Positions 1 to 5,938 are shown, counted from the first letter of the stretch. The stretch: 13,130 nt of DNA from DATHTC01 sp050262775 (GCA_050262775.1 JBLNEO010000203.1:1-13130); one strand, 5' to 3'. Notes: generated by a model not told the origin, from the letters alone. A program made the numbers and translations.

Positions 1-78
1 GGGGGGCGGCCGCCGCCCACGCCCGCGGCACGATGGGGGGCGGGGGGGGTTGCGGCCACCCCGGCCCGCCGCCCACCG

Positions 79-95
79 GGCCTCGGCACGAGGCC
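79..95. repeat. Inverted repeat in the gene-free left edge (1-157)
   Basis: Bases 1-157 contain no coding region I can support on either strand and no tRNA-like sequence. The one structured element is a perfect 7-base inverted repeat, GGCCTCG / CGAGGCC, around a GCA loop. It lies 63 bases beyond the stop codon of the CinA-like gene, so it could act as a rho-independent-like hairpin for that transcript, but no T-tract follows it. In DNA this rich in G and C such a stem also arises easily by chance. The stretch also holds a G-run (six and eight Gs split by one C, 35-49). Confidence 0.3.
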
Positions 96-157
96 GGCGA
101 GGGCCCGACGCGACCCTCGCACGTCGTGGCTCTCGGCACAAGCCGACGCGGGCGCCG

Positions 158-877
158 TCAGTCGACGATGCGATCGAGCTCGGCGTCGACCCACGCGACG
201 GCCTCGGCGAGCTGGGGCTCGTCGCTCGACTTGAGCACCACCTCGACCGTCGGATGCGGGTCGAAGCTCGGGTACGAGCCGACGCGGAGGCCCGGCCACC
301 GCTCGCCCGCCTCCGCGAGCAGGGCCGCGATCTCGCTCTCGCGCGTGTGCAGGCGGCGGCGCCAGGAGGCGATGGGCGCGGCGCGGCGGAACTCCTGCTC
401 GGCGGCGTCGAACATCGCGCGCATCTCCGCGGGGAGGCCCGGAAGCACCGAGACGTTCTCGATCGCGAACCCGGGCGCGCCGCCGAGCGGGTTCGCGAGC
501 GGGCGGCTTCCGCGCGGCAGGAGCGCCCACTTCGCGGCGTAGTCGGGGTCGCGCGTGAACCGGGCGCGCAGGTCGGCCGCGACCTCCGGCTGCTCCTCCT
601 GCACGACGCCGAACGCGGCCGCGAGCGCCTCTCGGGTCAGGTCGTCGGGTGTCCCGCCGAGGCCCCCGGTGACGAGGAGGTGGTCGACGAGCGGCGCCTC
701 GCGTCGCACGAACGCGGCGACCGCGTCGATGTCGTCCGGGAGGGCCGCGATCAGCTGCACCTCGACGCCCAGCGACTCGAGGCGGCGCGCGAGCCACGAC
801 GCGTTCGTGTTCTCCGTGTCGCCGCTGACGATCTCGTTGCCGATCGTGAGGATCGCGGCGGTCGCCTCGCGGGCCAC
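158..877 (-). CDS. Stand-alone CinA-type MoCF (molybdopterin-binding-like) domain protein
   Basis: A 239-residue soluble protein of the MoaB/Mog-like fold found at the N terminus of CinA (COG1058). Residues 11-33 carry the family segment TIGNEIVSGD...NTNASWLARRL, and residues 69-82 carry VTGGLGGTPDDLTR, the phosphate-binding glycine loop followed by the conserved DD. In CinA proteins this domain has been linked to ADP-ribose hydrolysis and pyridine-nucleotide salvage. The usual C-terminal nicotinamide-nucleotide amidase domain is missing: full CinA is a little over 400 residues and this ends at 239, without a frameshift or remnant downstream. The GTG start is 9 bases past the stop of the toroid gene and lacks a Shine-Dalgarno. 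A TAGACT hexamer 6 bases upstream suggests a leaderless transcript of its own. Membership in the CinA N-terminal family is clear. The substrate is not, and there is no obvious link to the B12 operon beyond co-orientation. Confidence 0.88.
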   Translation of the reverse strand: MAREATAAILTIGNEIVSGDTENTNASWLARRLESLGVEVQLIAALPDDIDAVAAFVRREAPLVDHLLVTGGLGGTPDDLTREALAAAFGVVQEEQPEVAADLRARFTRDPDYAAKWALLPRGSRPLANPLGGAPGFAIENVSVLPGLPAEMRAMFDAAEQEFRRAAPIASWRRRLHTRESEIAALLAEAGERWPGLRVGSYPSFDPHPTVEVVLKSSDEPQLAEAVAWVDAELDRIVD

Positions 878-883
878 GCGGCG

Positions 884-889
884 AGTCTA
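884..889 (-). promoter_or_regulatory. Putative -10 element (TAGACT) for a leaderless CinA-like transcript
   Basis: TAGACT on the minus strand lies exactly 6 bases before the GTG start of the CinA-like gene, which matches a TANNNT -10 hexamer whose +1 would be the first base of the start codon. The first three bases are also the TAG stop codon of the preceding toroid gene. No clear -35 is visible. It is inferred from spacing and from the same arrangement at three other genes in the window. Confidence 0.5.
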
Positions 890-1732
890 GCCCTGCAGCG
901 GCAGCGGCTTTCGCGCGAGCGCCGCGGCCGCCTGTGCCGTCACCCACACGGGCGTCGTGACGTACTGCGCCGAGTAGCGGTAGCTGCCGTCGGGGCGGCG
1001 CATGCGCCCCAGGTAGCGGAGGGCGCCGGGCGGGACGGCGCGACCCGCTGCGACGTACGCCTGGATCGCCCAGGCCGTCGACTGGACGTCCGAGCCGCGG
1101 CCGTCGGTGAGCTCGAAGCCGCCGTCGCGGTTGCGGAGGCGCGCGAGGGACGCGAGCCCGCGGTCGATCGCGCGCCCGCGCACGCCGAGCGCGCGGAGCG
1201 CCTGGATCGCCGCCGCCGTGTCGTTCGAGTCGGACGCGCCGCGCGTGTGCCACGACCAGCCGCCGTCCGGGCGCTGCCGTCGCAGCAGCCACCGCCGCGT
1301 CGCCGGGGGGACGCCCTGCCCGGCCGCGCGCAACGCGATCGCGCCCCAGATCGTCGAGTTGACGGTCGGGCCGATACGGCCGTCGGCGCGGACGAGCGCC
1401 CGGATGCGGGCGACGAGCGCCGGCGCCGGATCGCCCAGCGCCGCCCGCCCCGTCAGCACGAGCTCGACGTCGGTCGCGGTCGCGAGCTCGCCCTCCGTCC
1501 GCGCGAGGTACGCGCGGGCGTCGTCGAGCGCGGCGGCGGGGCGACCGGCCGCGCGCAGCCCGAGCACGACCCACGCCGTCAGGCCCGGCGTCGGCGCGCC
1601 GTTCGGCTCGGCGAAGCCGCCCCCCGGGGCCTGCCGCGACGCGAGGTAGCGGGCGGCGTCCTGCGCCGGTGTCGCGGCCCTGGCGGCCGCGGCGAGGGCG
1701 GCGGCTGCGAGGAGCATCGCGACGAGCCTCAC
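887..1732 (-). CDS. Secreted alpha/alpha-toroid protein (prenyltransferase/squalene-cyclase repeats), predicted corrinoid-binding
   Basis: A 281-residue protein with an Ala-rich signal peptide (residues 1-19, likely cleavage near ARA|ATP) and then repeated helical-hairpin units. Each unit has a turn of the type found in prenyltransferase/terpene-cyclase toroids: QAPGGGF at 34-40, QRPDGGW at 153-159, RNRDGGF ending at 206 and RPDGSY at 246-251. No cyclase DXDD-type acid motif is seen, so I do not call it an enzyme. The same alpha6/alpha6 toroid forms the N-terminal half of animal intrinsic factor and transcobalamin. Here the gene is the last of a riboswitch-led B12 operon that also encodes DUF4430 proteins, the counterpart of the other half. 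I infer an extracytoplasmic corrinoid-binding role. The GTG start overlaps the S-component stop by four bases (GTGA) and has GGAGGT at 1742-1747, nine bases upstream. A downstream ATG at 1717 is a weaker alternative. Confidence 0.82.
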   Translation of the reverse strand: MRLVAMLLAAAALAAAARAATPAQDAARYLASRQAPGGGFAEPNGAPTPGLTAWVVLGLRAAGRPAAALDDARAYLARTEGELATATDVELVLTGRAALGDPAPALVARIRALVRADGRIGPTVNSTIWGAIALRAAGQGVPPATRRWLLRRQRPDGGWSWHTRGASDSNDTAAAIQALRALGVRGRAIDRGLASLARLRNRDGGFELTDGRGSDVQSTAWAIQAYVAAGRAVPPGALRYLGRMRRPDGSYRYSAQYVTTPVWVTAQAAAALARKPLPLQG

Positions 1733-2403
1733 GCCCACACGACCTCCGTCCGCAGCCGTCGCCCGTACCGCTCGAGCACGCGCCGCAGCTCGGGCCCCGC
1801 CGCGAGCGCGAGCAGCAGGTTGCCGATCGCGTGCGCCGTGTTGAACGCGACGCCCGCGCCCAGCACGAGCGTCAGCGCCTGGCCCGTGTGCGGCAGGTAC
1901 CCGTACCAGTACCAGAGGTCCATCAGCAGCCCGAACGCGTAGCCGAGCGCGAAGCAGAAGGCGGCGAACGCCACCCGGTGCTCGAGCACGCGCCGCGCGA
2001 GGCCCGCGAGGACGCCGCACCCGCCCCACGCGAGCATCTGCCACGGCGTGTGCGGCCCCTGACCGAGGAAGAAGTTCGACGCGACGGCGGCGAGGGCACC
2101 GACGGCGAAGCCGCGCTTCGGCCCGAGGGCGACGCCGGCGGCGGCGACGACCACCGTCACCGGCTGGACGCCCGGCACCGGCGCGAACAGGACGCGCCCG
2201 GCGGCCGCGATGCCGCCGAGGGTCGCGACGAGGGTCAGGTCGCGCACCGAGCCCGGGCTCCCCTCGAGCCAGGCCGCACCCGCCACGAGGATCGCGACGG
2301 TGCACAGCAGGAGCGCGATCGCGCCCCGGGCCGGATCGAGCGCGGCCCACGCCGCGCCTCCGAGCGCGACCGCGGCCGCCACGGCGGCGACCCTACGCGG
2401 CAA
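1729..2403 (-). CDS. ECF transporter S component (substrate-binding membrane subunit), predicted cobalamin/corrinoid
   Basis: A 224-residue, highly hydrophobic protein with about six to seven membrane segments. The segments GRVLFAPVPGVQP (69-81), ALGPKRGF (92-99) and SNFFLGQGPHTPWQM (109-123) are typical of a family of ECF S components. I associate that family with the CbrT-type cobalamin transporters, from memory. It would bind the vitamin and topple in the membrane when the EcfT/ATPase module turns over. It lies directly downstream of the fused ATPase and shares its operon with EcfT, so this is a dedicated (group I) ECF system. I chose TTG at 2401-2403 as start because GGAGGAGG (2410-2417) sits six bases before it. 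This makes an 11-base overlap with the ATPase gene. GTG at 2382 (217 residues) is the alternative. Cobalamin specificity is inferred from the riboswitch and the DUF4430/toroid neighbours. Confidence 0.85.
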   Translation of the reverse strand: MPRRVAAVAAAVALGGAAWAALDPARGAIALLLCTVAILVAGAAWLEGSPGSVRDLTLVATLGGIAAAGRVLFAPVPGVQPVTVVVAAAGVALGPKRGFAVGALAAVASNFFLGQGPHTPWQMLAWGGCGVLAGLARRVLEHRVAFAAFCFALGYAFGLLMDLWYWYGYLPHTGQALTLVLGAGVAFNTAHAIGNLLLALAAGPELRRVLERYGRRLRTEVVWA

Positions 2404-3745
2404 CGAGCGCCTCCTCCGGCCCGAGCGCGACGCGCCGGTGGGCGGGGAACGAGCGGTCGTGCGTGGCGACGAGGACACCGCGGCCTGCGGCCGCGTACCG
2501 GTGCAGCCACCGGGCGAGCTCCGCCTTGCGTGCGGGGTCGACGCCCCGCGTCGGCTCGTCCAGCACGAGCAGGTCCGGCTCCCCGACGGCGACGGCCGCG
2601 AGCCCGAGGCGCTCGCGCTCGCCGGTCGAGAGATCGCGTGGATGGCGTTCCGCGGCCCAGGCCAGCCCCACCACGTCCAGCGCCGCCCGCGCGCGGGCGC
2701 CGTCCCCGCCGACGGCGAGCGCGACCTCGTCGAGCACGCGCTCGCACGCGAGGTACCGGCCCGGATCCTGCACGAGGAGGCCGGCGCGGCCGCTGCGCAC
2801 CACCGTCCCGCGGTCCGGCTCGAGGAGGCCCACGGCGAGCTTCGCCAGCGTCGACTTTCCGGAGCCGTTCGGGCCCTCCAGCGCCACGACCTCGCCGCGG
2901 CGCACGGCCAGCGAGGCGTCGCACACCGCCGGGACGTCCGCGTACGAGAACCAGGCGCGCTCGACCGCCACGACCGGCGCCCCGGGCGGCGGGGCGCCGG
3001 ATGCGTCCGCCTGCGCGCCGGGCGCGAACGCGGGCCGCTCCGCCTCCAGCCAGGCGACCGCCCGGTCGCGCGGCGCGTCCAGCAGGATCCGGCCGTCTTC
3101 CACGTACAGCACGCGGTCGGCGACGCCGAGCGCCCTCCCCGTCCGCTGCTCCGACAGCACGACCGCCGCGCCGCCGAGGTCGCGGCGGAGCAGCGCGAGG
3201 AACGCCTCCGCGCCGGCCGGGTCGAGCTGCGAGGTGGGCTCGTCGAGGAGCAGGAGGCGCGGCCGCAGCGCGAGGGCGGAGGCGAGGCAGACACGCTGCA
3301 GCTCGCCGCCCGAGAGCTCGTGCGTCCGCCGGCGCGCGAGGTGGAGCACGCCGACCGCGTCGAGCGCCGCTTCCGCCCGCGCGACGATCGCGGCGGGCTC
3401 GACCGCGAGGTTCTCGAGCCCGAACGCGACCTCGTTGAGGACGCGCGTCATCACGACCTGGTCCTCGGGGTCCTGGAAGACGGTCGCGACCGTGCCCGCG
3501 AGCTCCGCCGGGCGCGACCGGCGCGTGTCGACGCCGTCCACCTCGACGCGGCCCTCGAAGCGGCCGCCGTGGAAGTGCGGCACGAGCCCGGCCAGCGCGC
3601 GGAGGAGCGTCGACTTGCCCGATCCCGACGGCCCGAGCACCGCCACCACCTCCCCTGCCTCGACCGCGAGCGATACGTCGGCGAGCGCCGGCGCCGCGGC
3701 CGCCGGGTACCGGAACGACAGCCGCTCGACGCGTGCTAGAGCCAC
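2393..3745 (-). CDS. ecfA: Fused two-domain ECF transporter ATPase (EcfA-EcfA')
   Basis: A 450-residue protein with two ABC ATPase domains in one chain, powering the ECF importer from the cytoplasmic side. Domain 1 has Walker A GPSGSGKST (38-46), Q-loop FQDPEDQ (90-96), signature LSGGE (144-148) and Walker B LLLLDEP (164-170). Domain 2 has Walker A GPNGSGKST (291-299), Q-loop VQDPGR (325-330), signature LSTGE (372-376), Walker B LLVLDEP (392-398) and switch histidine ATHD (427-430). In domain 1 the switch position reads LSEQR, with Gln200 (CAG, 3146-3148) where ECF ATPases normally have histidine. One composite site may therefore be catalytically weak. A 25-residue Ala/Pro/Gly linker (about 236-257) joins the domains. 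The GTG start overlaps the EcfT stop by ten bases, and no strong ribosome site precedes it, so translation is probably coupled. Much longer upstream in-frame sequence is just read-through of the EcfT gene in another frame. Confidence 0.93.
   Translation of the reverse strand: MALARVERLSFRYPAAAAPALADVSLAVEAGEVVAVLGPSGSGKSTLLRALAGLVPHFHGGRFEGRVEVDGVDTRRSRPAELAGTVATVFQDPEDQVVMTRVLNEVAFGLENLAVEPAAIVARAEAALDAVGVLHLARRRTHELSGGELQRVCLASALALRPRLLLLDEPTSQLDPAGAEAFLALLRRDLGGAAVVLSEQRTGRALGVADRVLYVEDGRILLDAPRDRAVAWLEAERPAFAPGAQADASGAPPPGAPVVAVERAWFSYADVPAVCDASLAVRRGEVVALEGPNGSGKSTLAKLAVGLLEPDRGTVVRSGRAGLLVQDPGRYLACERVLDEVALAVGGDGARARAALDVVGLAWAAERHPRDLSTGERERLGLAAVAVGEPDLLVLDEPTRGVDPARKAELARWLHRYAAAGRGVLVATHDRSFPAHRRVALGPEEALVAA
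2410..2417 (-). promoter_or_regulatory. Ribosome binding site inside the ATPase gene that decides the S-component start
   Basis: GGAGGAGG on the minus strand, six bases before TTG 2401-2403. It is among the strongest Shine-Dalgarno matches in the window and lies in the last codons of the ATPase gene. Its spacing fits the TTG start and is too far (27 bases) from the alternative GTG at 2382. Confidence 0.65.
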
Positions 3746-4440
3746 AGCGCCGCCGCCGTCACGAGCACGACCGTCCCCGCGACCGCCGCCCGGTCGAGCG
3801 TGCGCCACGCCGGCTGCGGCATCCGCGTCGGCGCGCCGTGCCCGAAGCCGCGCGCCTCCATCGCCTCCGCGAGGTTCGTCGCGCGCTCCAGCGACCCGGC
3901 GACGACCGGCGAGAGGAGCCGCGCGTGCCCGCGGACGCCGTCGACGGCGACCCCGCGTCCGCGAACGGCCTCGGCGAGCGCGGCGGCGTCCCGCTCCAGC
4001 GTCGGCACGAGGCGCGTCGCGAGCGCGACGGCGAGGGCGGAGCGGCGGGCGAACGAGGCCGCCGCGACGAGCGCGTCGTGGTCGAGCCGCAGCGCGTACG
4101 CGGCGAACGCGAGCCCGAGCGCGGCGAGCCGGAGCCCGTTCAGGGCCGCCTCCCGGAGCTCCTCCCAGGTCACGTCCAGCACCCCGAGCACCGGCACCGT
4201 CGGGCCCGACCAGATCACGTGGTAGCCGAGGCTCTGCAGGAGCGGCGAGAGGACGAGCACGCCGAGGCCGGACACGAGCGCCGCGGCGACGTACAGCCGG
4301 CGCGACGGCGCCCGGGCGCGCAGGCACACGACGAGGAGGACCGCCGCGATCGCCGCGACCGACCAGACGTGCCGGGCGAGCAGCGCCGCCGTGCCGAGGC
4401 CGGCGAGGACGATCGCTGCGGGAACCGTCCGGAGCGTCAC
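3736..4440 (-). CDS. ecfT: ECF transporter transmembrane coupling subunit EcfT
   Basis: A 234-residue membrane protein (CbiQ/EcfT family) that links the S component to the ATPase. Hydrophobic segments lie near residues 7-38, 48-70, 100-117 and at the C terminus (about 217-234). The long cytoplasmic region carries the two coupling motifs: an RGRG at 160-163 in the place of the first X-R-G, and EARG at 195-198 (AEAMEARGFG) as the second, which dock into the ATPase grooves. The length fits a compact EcfT. The GTG start overlaps the DUF4430 lipoprotein stop (GTGA), with GGAGGT ten bases upstream (4451-4456). Its position between the binding proteins and the ATPase in one overlapping gene string supports a dedicated transporter for the riboswitch ligand. 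Confidence 0.92.
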   Translation of the reverse strand: MTLRTVPAAIVLAGLGTAALLARHVWSVAAIAAVLLVVCLRARAPSRRLYVAAALVSGLGVLVLSPLLQSLGYHVIWSGPTVPVLGVLDVTWEELREAALNGLRLAALGLAFAAYALRLDHDALVAAASFARRSALAVALATRLVPTLERDAAALAEAVRGRGVAVDGVRGHARLLSPVVAGSLERATNLAEAMEARGFGHGAPTRMPQPAWRTLDRAAVAGTVVLVTAAALWL

Positions 4441-5123
4441 GGGACGCGGTACCTCCGCGCGTACGCGCTCGGATCCGCGGCGAGCCGGTCGGGGGCCGCG
4501 CCGGCGAGCTCGAAGCGCACGGGCCCGGTCCCGCCGCCGCGGACGGATGCGGCCGCGCGGGTCGGGCCGGCCACGAGCGCCAGGACGTTCGCGCCCTCCG
4601 GCGGCGCGCCGCGGATCACGCGGCCCCGCACGTGATCGGCGAGCCGTCGCGCCGCCGCCTCCTGCGACGGCTCCGCGTACGTGACGACGGCCTCCCGGAC
4701 CCGGCCGTCGTAGCCGTGGACGAACGGCTCCGGGAACGCGCCGACGACGACCCGGTCGGCCTCCTCGTCTGCGGGGTCCCAGCTGCGGTAGTCCCACCAG
4801 GCCACGTCGCCGGGGCGGAGCCGGTACTCGGCGGCCCCGCGGTCGGCGAGGTAGCCGTTCACGTAGAAGAACCAGTCGTCGCCGCGCGCGGCCGAGCCCT
4901 CCAGCCCGTCCACCGCCTGGACGAAGCGCCCGCCGTAGCGGGTCTCGACGTCGGCGACGCGGTCGAGCGCCCGGAGGACGGACTCGCCGGCGGGCACGCG
5001 CTCCTCGTGCAGCACCGTCGCGCCGCTATCGCGCGTCACCCAGATGGTGGCGCGCCCGCCGTCCTCCCCACCCCCGCAGGCGGCGAGGAGGACGACGGCG
5101 AGGAGCGCGGCGAGACGCCTCAC
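4437..5123 (-). CDS. DUF4430-domain lipoprotein, predicted corrinoid-binding
   Basis: A 228-residue protein that starts with a classical lipoprotein signal: MRRLAALLAVVLLAAC, with LAAC at 13-16, so Cys16 would be lipidated and the protein anchored outside the membrane. Residues 24-113 form a DUF4430 domain: a first strand ATIWVTRDSG, a helix GESVLRALDRV (46-56), the hallmark DDWFFYVNGY (82-91) and LRPGDVAWWDY (102-112). DUF4430 belongs to the soluble-ligand-binding beta-grasp group that includes the C-terminal domain of transcobalamin/intrinsic factor. Residues 118-228 form a second, unrecognised domain ending in YRVP, possibly another ligand- or partner-binding module. The GTG start overlaps the stop of the preceding DUF4430 gene by four bases. 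Both this and the secreted paralogue sit directly under a cobalamin riboswitch, so I infer that it holds corrinoid near the ECF transporter. The domain call is firm; the ligand is inferred. Confidence 0.86.
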   Translation of the reverse strand: MRRLAALLAVVLLAACGGGEDGGRATIWVTRDSGATVLHEERVPAGESVLRALDRVADVETRYGGRFVQAVDGLEGSAARGDDWFFYVNGYLADRGAAEYRLRPGDVAWWDYRSWDPADEEADRVVVGAFPEPFVHGYDGRVREAVVTYAEPSQEAAARRLADHVRGRVIRGAPPEGANVLALVAGPTRAAASVRGGGTGPVRFELAGAAPDRLAADPSAYARRYRVP

Positions 5124-5734
5124 GGCAGGGCGTTCGACCGGACGGCGCCCGCGAGCGTCGCGCGCACGAGACCGCGGTGGCGGCCCGGGCACGCGAGCCC
5201 CTGGCGCGTGGCGCGGACGCGCCGGCCGTCGACGTGGACCGTCGCGCCGGCGGCGAGCGACGCCTTGCCCGCGTCGTCGATCGCCGCGACCTCGTAGCAG
5301 GGGCCGCCGCGGGCACGCTGCGCCGTCCGTGCGAGGCGGAGCGTCGGCGGCCCGCCGGAGGGCCCGAACTCGGCGTGGTACCAGAGCACCGAGTCGCCGT
5401 CCTTCAGCAGCACGGCCTCGGCGCCGACCGGCGGCGAGACGCCGTTCACCTTGAAGACCCAGCCGCTCGAGCCGGAGCCGGCGTAGCGCCCGATCTGGTC
5501 GACGTAGCGCCCGAAGGCGCTCTCCGTCACGTGGTAGTAGAACTCGCCGGCGAGCGACGCCTTGTCCAGGGCCTCCAGCGGGTCGGCGGCGTCGACGAGG
5601 CGGGGCGCCGGGGCGAAGAGCGTCTGCGTCTTGCCCTCCACCCGGATCGAGACCCGGGCCGCCAGCGCCGCCGCCGGGCCGAGCGCAGCGAGCGCGGCGA
5701 GCGCCACGGCGGCTGCGAGCGTACGACGGAGCAC
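5120..5734 (-). CDS. Secreted DUF4430-domain protein, predicted corrinoid-binding; first gene of the B12 operon
   Basis: A 204-residue protein with a Sec signal peptide (residues 1-25, AAALA|ARVS). Next comes a DUF4430 beta-grasp domain (about 26-120): VSIRVEG (28-34), the helix DPLEALDKA (51-59), SSGWVFKVNG (89-98) and DGDSVLWYH (112-120). The C-terminal part (about 125-204) has two cysteines, Cys146 and Cys182, that could pair in a small beta domain of the ECF/surface-protein kind. I do not recognise that part further. The domain resembles the beta-domain of intrinsic factor, which closes over cobalamin. The GTG start is preceded by GGGAGG (5739-5744), four bases away, and lies 32 bases past the riboswitch P1 stem, so the riboswitch directly governs this gene. 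The product lacks a lipobox, unlike its downstream paralogue, so it may be released or held by partners. Confidence 0.85.
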   Translation of the reverse strand: MLRRTLAAAVALAALAALGPAAALAARVSIRVEGKTQTLFAPAPRLVDAADPLEALDKASLAGEFYYHVTESAFGRYVDQIGRYAGSGSSGWVFKVNGVSPPVGAEAVLLKDGDSVLWYHAEFGPSGGPPTLRLARTAQRARGGPCYEVAAIDDAGKASLAAGATVHVDGRRVRATRQGLACPGRHRGLVRATLAGAVRSNALP

Positions 5735-5738
5735 GAAT

Positions 5739-5754
5739 CCTCCCTTCCGCGAGG
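5739..5754 (-). promoter_or_regulatory. Candidate Shine-Dalgarno-sequestering hairpin between riboswitch and first gene
   Basis: On the minus strand CCTC (5751-5754) can pair with GAGG (5739-5742), the core of the ribosome site GGGAGG, around an 8-base loop. No T-tract follows, so translational control by masking the ribosome site fits better than transcription termination. The stem is only 4 base pairs, so this is a weak structural inference. Confidence 0.35.
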
Positions 5755-5766
5755 GGTTCGGTATCG

Positions 5767-5910
5767 CGGCGAGCGACAGGTCTTCTGACTCGGGGCTCCC
5801 CCGTTCGCCGCCTTCCCAGCCGAGGCCAGTGGCGTGGTGGCGAAGAGCGTCTCCCCTTACAGCGGCGGGACCGTCCCGGACTCGCACCGGAGTTCCCTCA
5901 CCGCTCGCCG
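5767..5910 (-). ncRNA. Cobalamin (B12/adenosylcobalamin) riboswitch aptamer
   Basis: The minus strand shows the full string of conserved blocks in order. The 5' P1 arm CGGCGAGCG (5902-5910) is followed by GGTGCGAGTCC and CCCGCCGCTGTAA (within 5857-5888), then GCCACTGG (5826-5833) and GGGAAGG (5811-5817). The B12 box GAGTCAGAAGACCTGTCG (5774-5791) and the 3' P1 arm CGCTCGCCG (5767-5775) complete it. The two P1 arms are perfectly complementary over nine bases and the core is about 144 bases, normal for the class. Binding of cobalamin would shut down the downstream DUF4430/ECF/toroid operon. The 3' end is 32 bases from the first GTG start, leaving room for an expression platform that acts on the ribosome site. 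This is the strongest functional evidence that the operon handles cobalamin or a close corrinoid. Confidence 0.95.
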
Positions 5911-5922
5911 ATGTGGAGCGCG

Positions 5923-5928
5923 AGACTA
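5923..5928 (-). promoter_or_regulatory. Putative -10 element (TAGTCT) of the riboswitch/B12 operon
   Basis: TAGTCT on the minus strand would place transcription start near 5916, a few bases before the P1 stem, as expected for a riboswitch leader. It shares the TA at 5927-5928 with the -10 element of the divergent VanZ-like gene. The -35 region would fall inside the start of that gene; no good match is visible. Confidence 0.45.
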
Positions 5929-5932
5929 CCAT
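5927..5932 (+). promoter_or_regulatory. Putative -10 element (TACCAT) for a leaderless VanZ-like transcript
   Basis: TACCAT followed by six bases and the GTG start at 5939. No Shine-Dalgarno is present. The spacing puts +1 on the start codon. It overlaps the divergent riboswitch promoter, so the two directions probably compete for RNA polymerase. Confidence 0.5.
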
Positions 5933-5938
5933 CGCCCC

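Noticed and set aside
887..1732. Terpene cyclase or squalene-hopene cyclase function for the toroid protein
   Set aside because: It is secreted, less than half the length of such cyclases and shows no catalytic aspartate motif.
50..1942. A 630-residue plus-strand open frame across the CinA-like and toroid genes
   Set aside because: Its translation is Arg/Ala/Glu-rich without domains, as expected from the antisense of G+C-rich genes, and both genes beneath it are recognisable on the minus strand.
3746..4327. N-terminal extension of the ATPase frame up to 4327
   Set aside because: The extension is an Arg/Ala-rich frame antagonistic to EcfT, and the ABC domain begins right after GTG 3745.
2463..5297. 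A 944-residue plus-strand open frame across the ECF genes
   Set aside because: It is Arg/Ser/Pro-rich with no motif and lies antisense to EcfT, the ATPase and DUF4430 genes, which have clear family motifs.
5834..5938. ATG 5834 as start of the VanZ-like gene
   Set aside because: The extra 35 codons lie inside the riboswitch and show no family similarity; the family sequence starts after GTG 5939.
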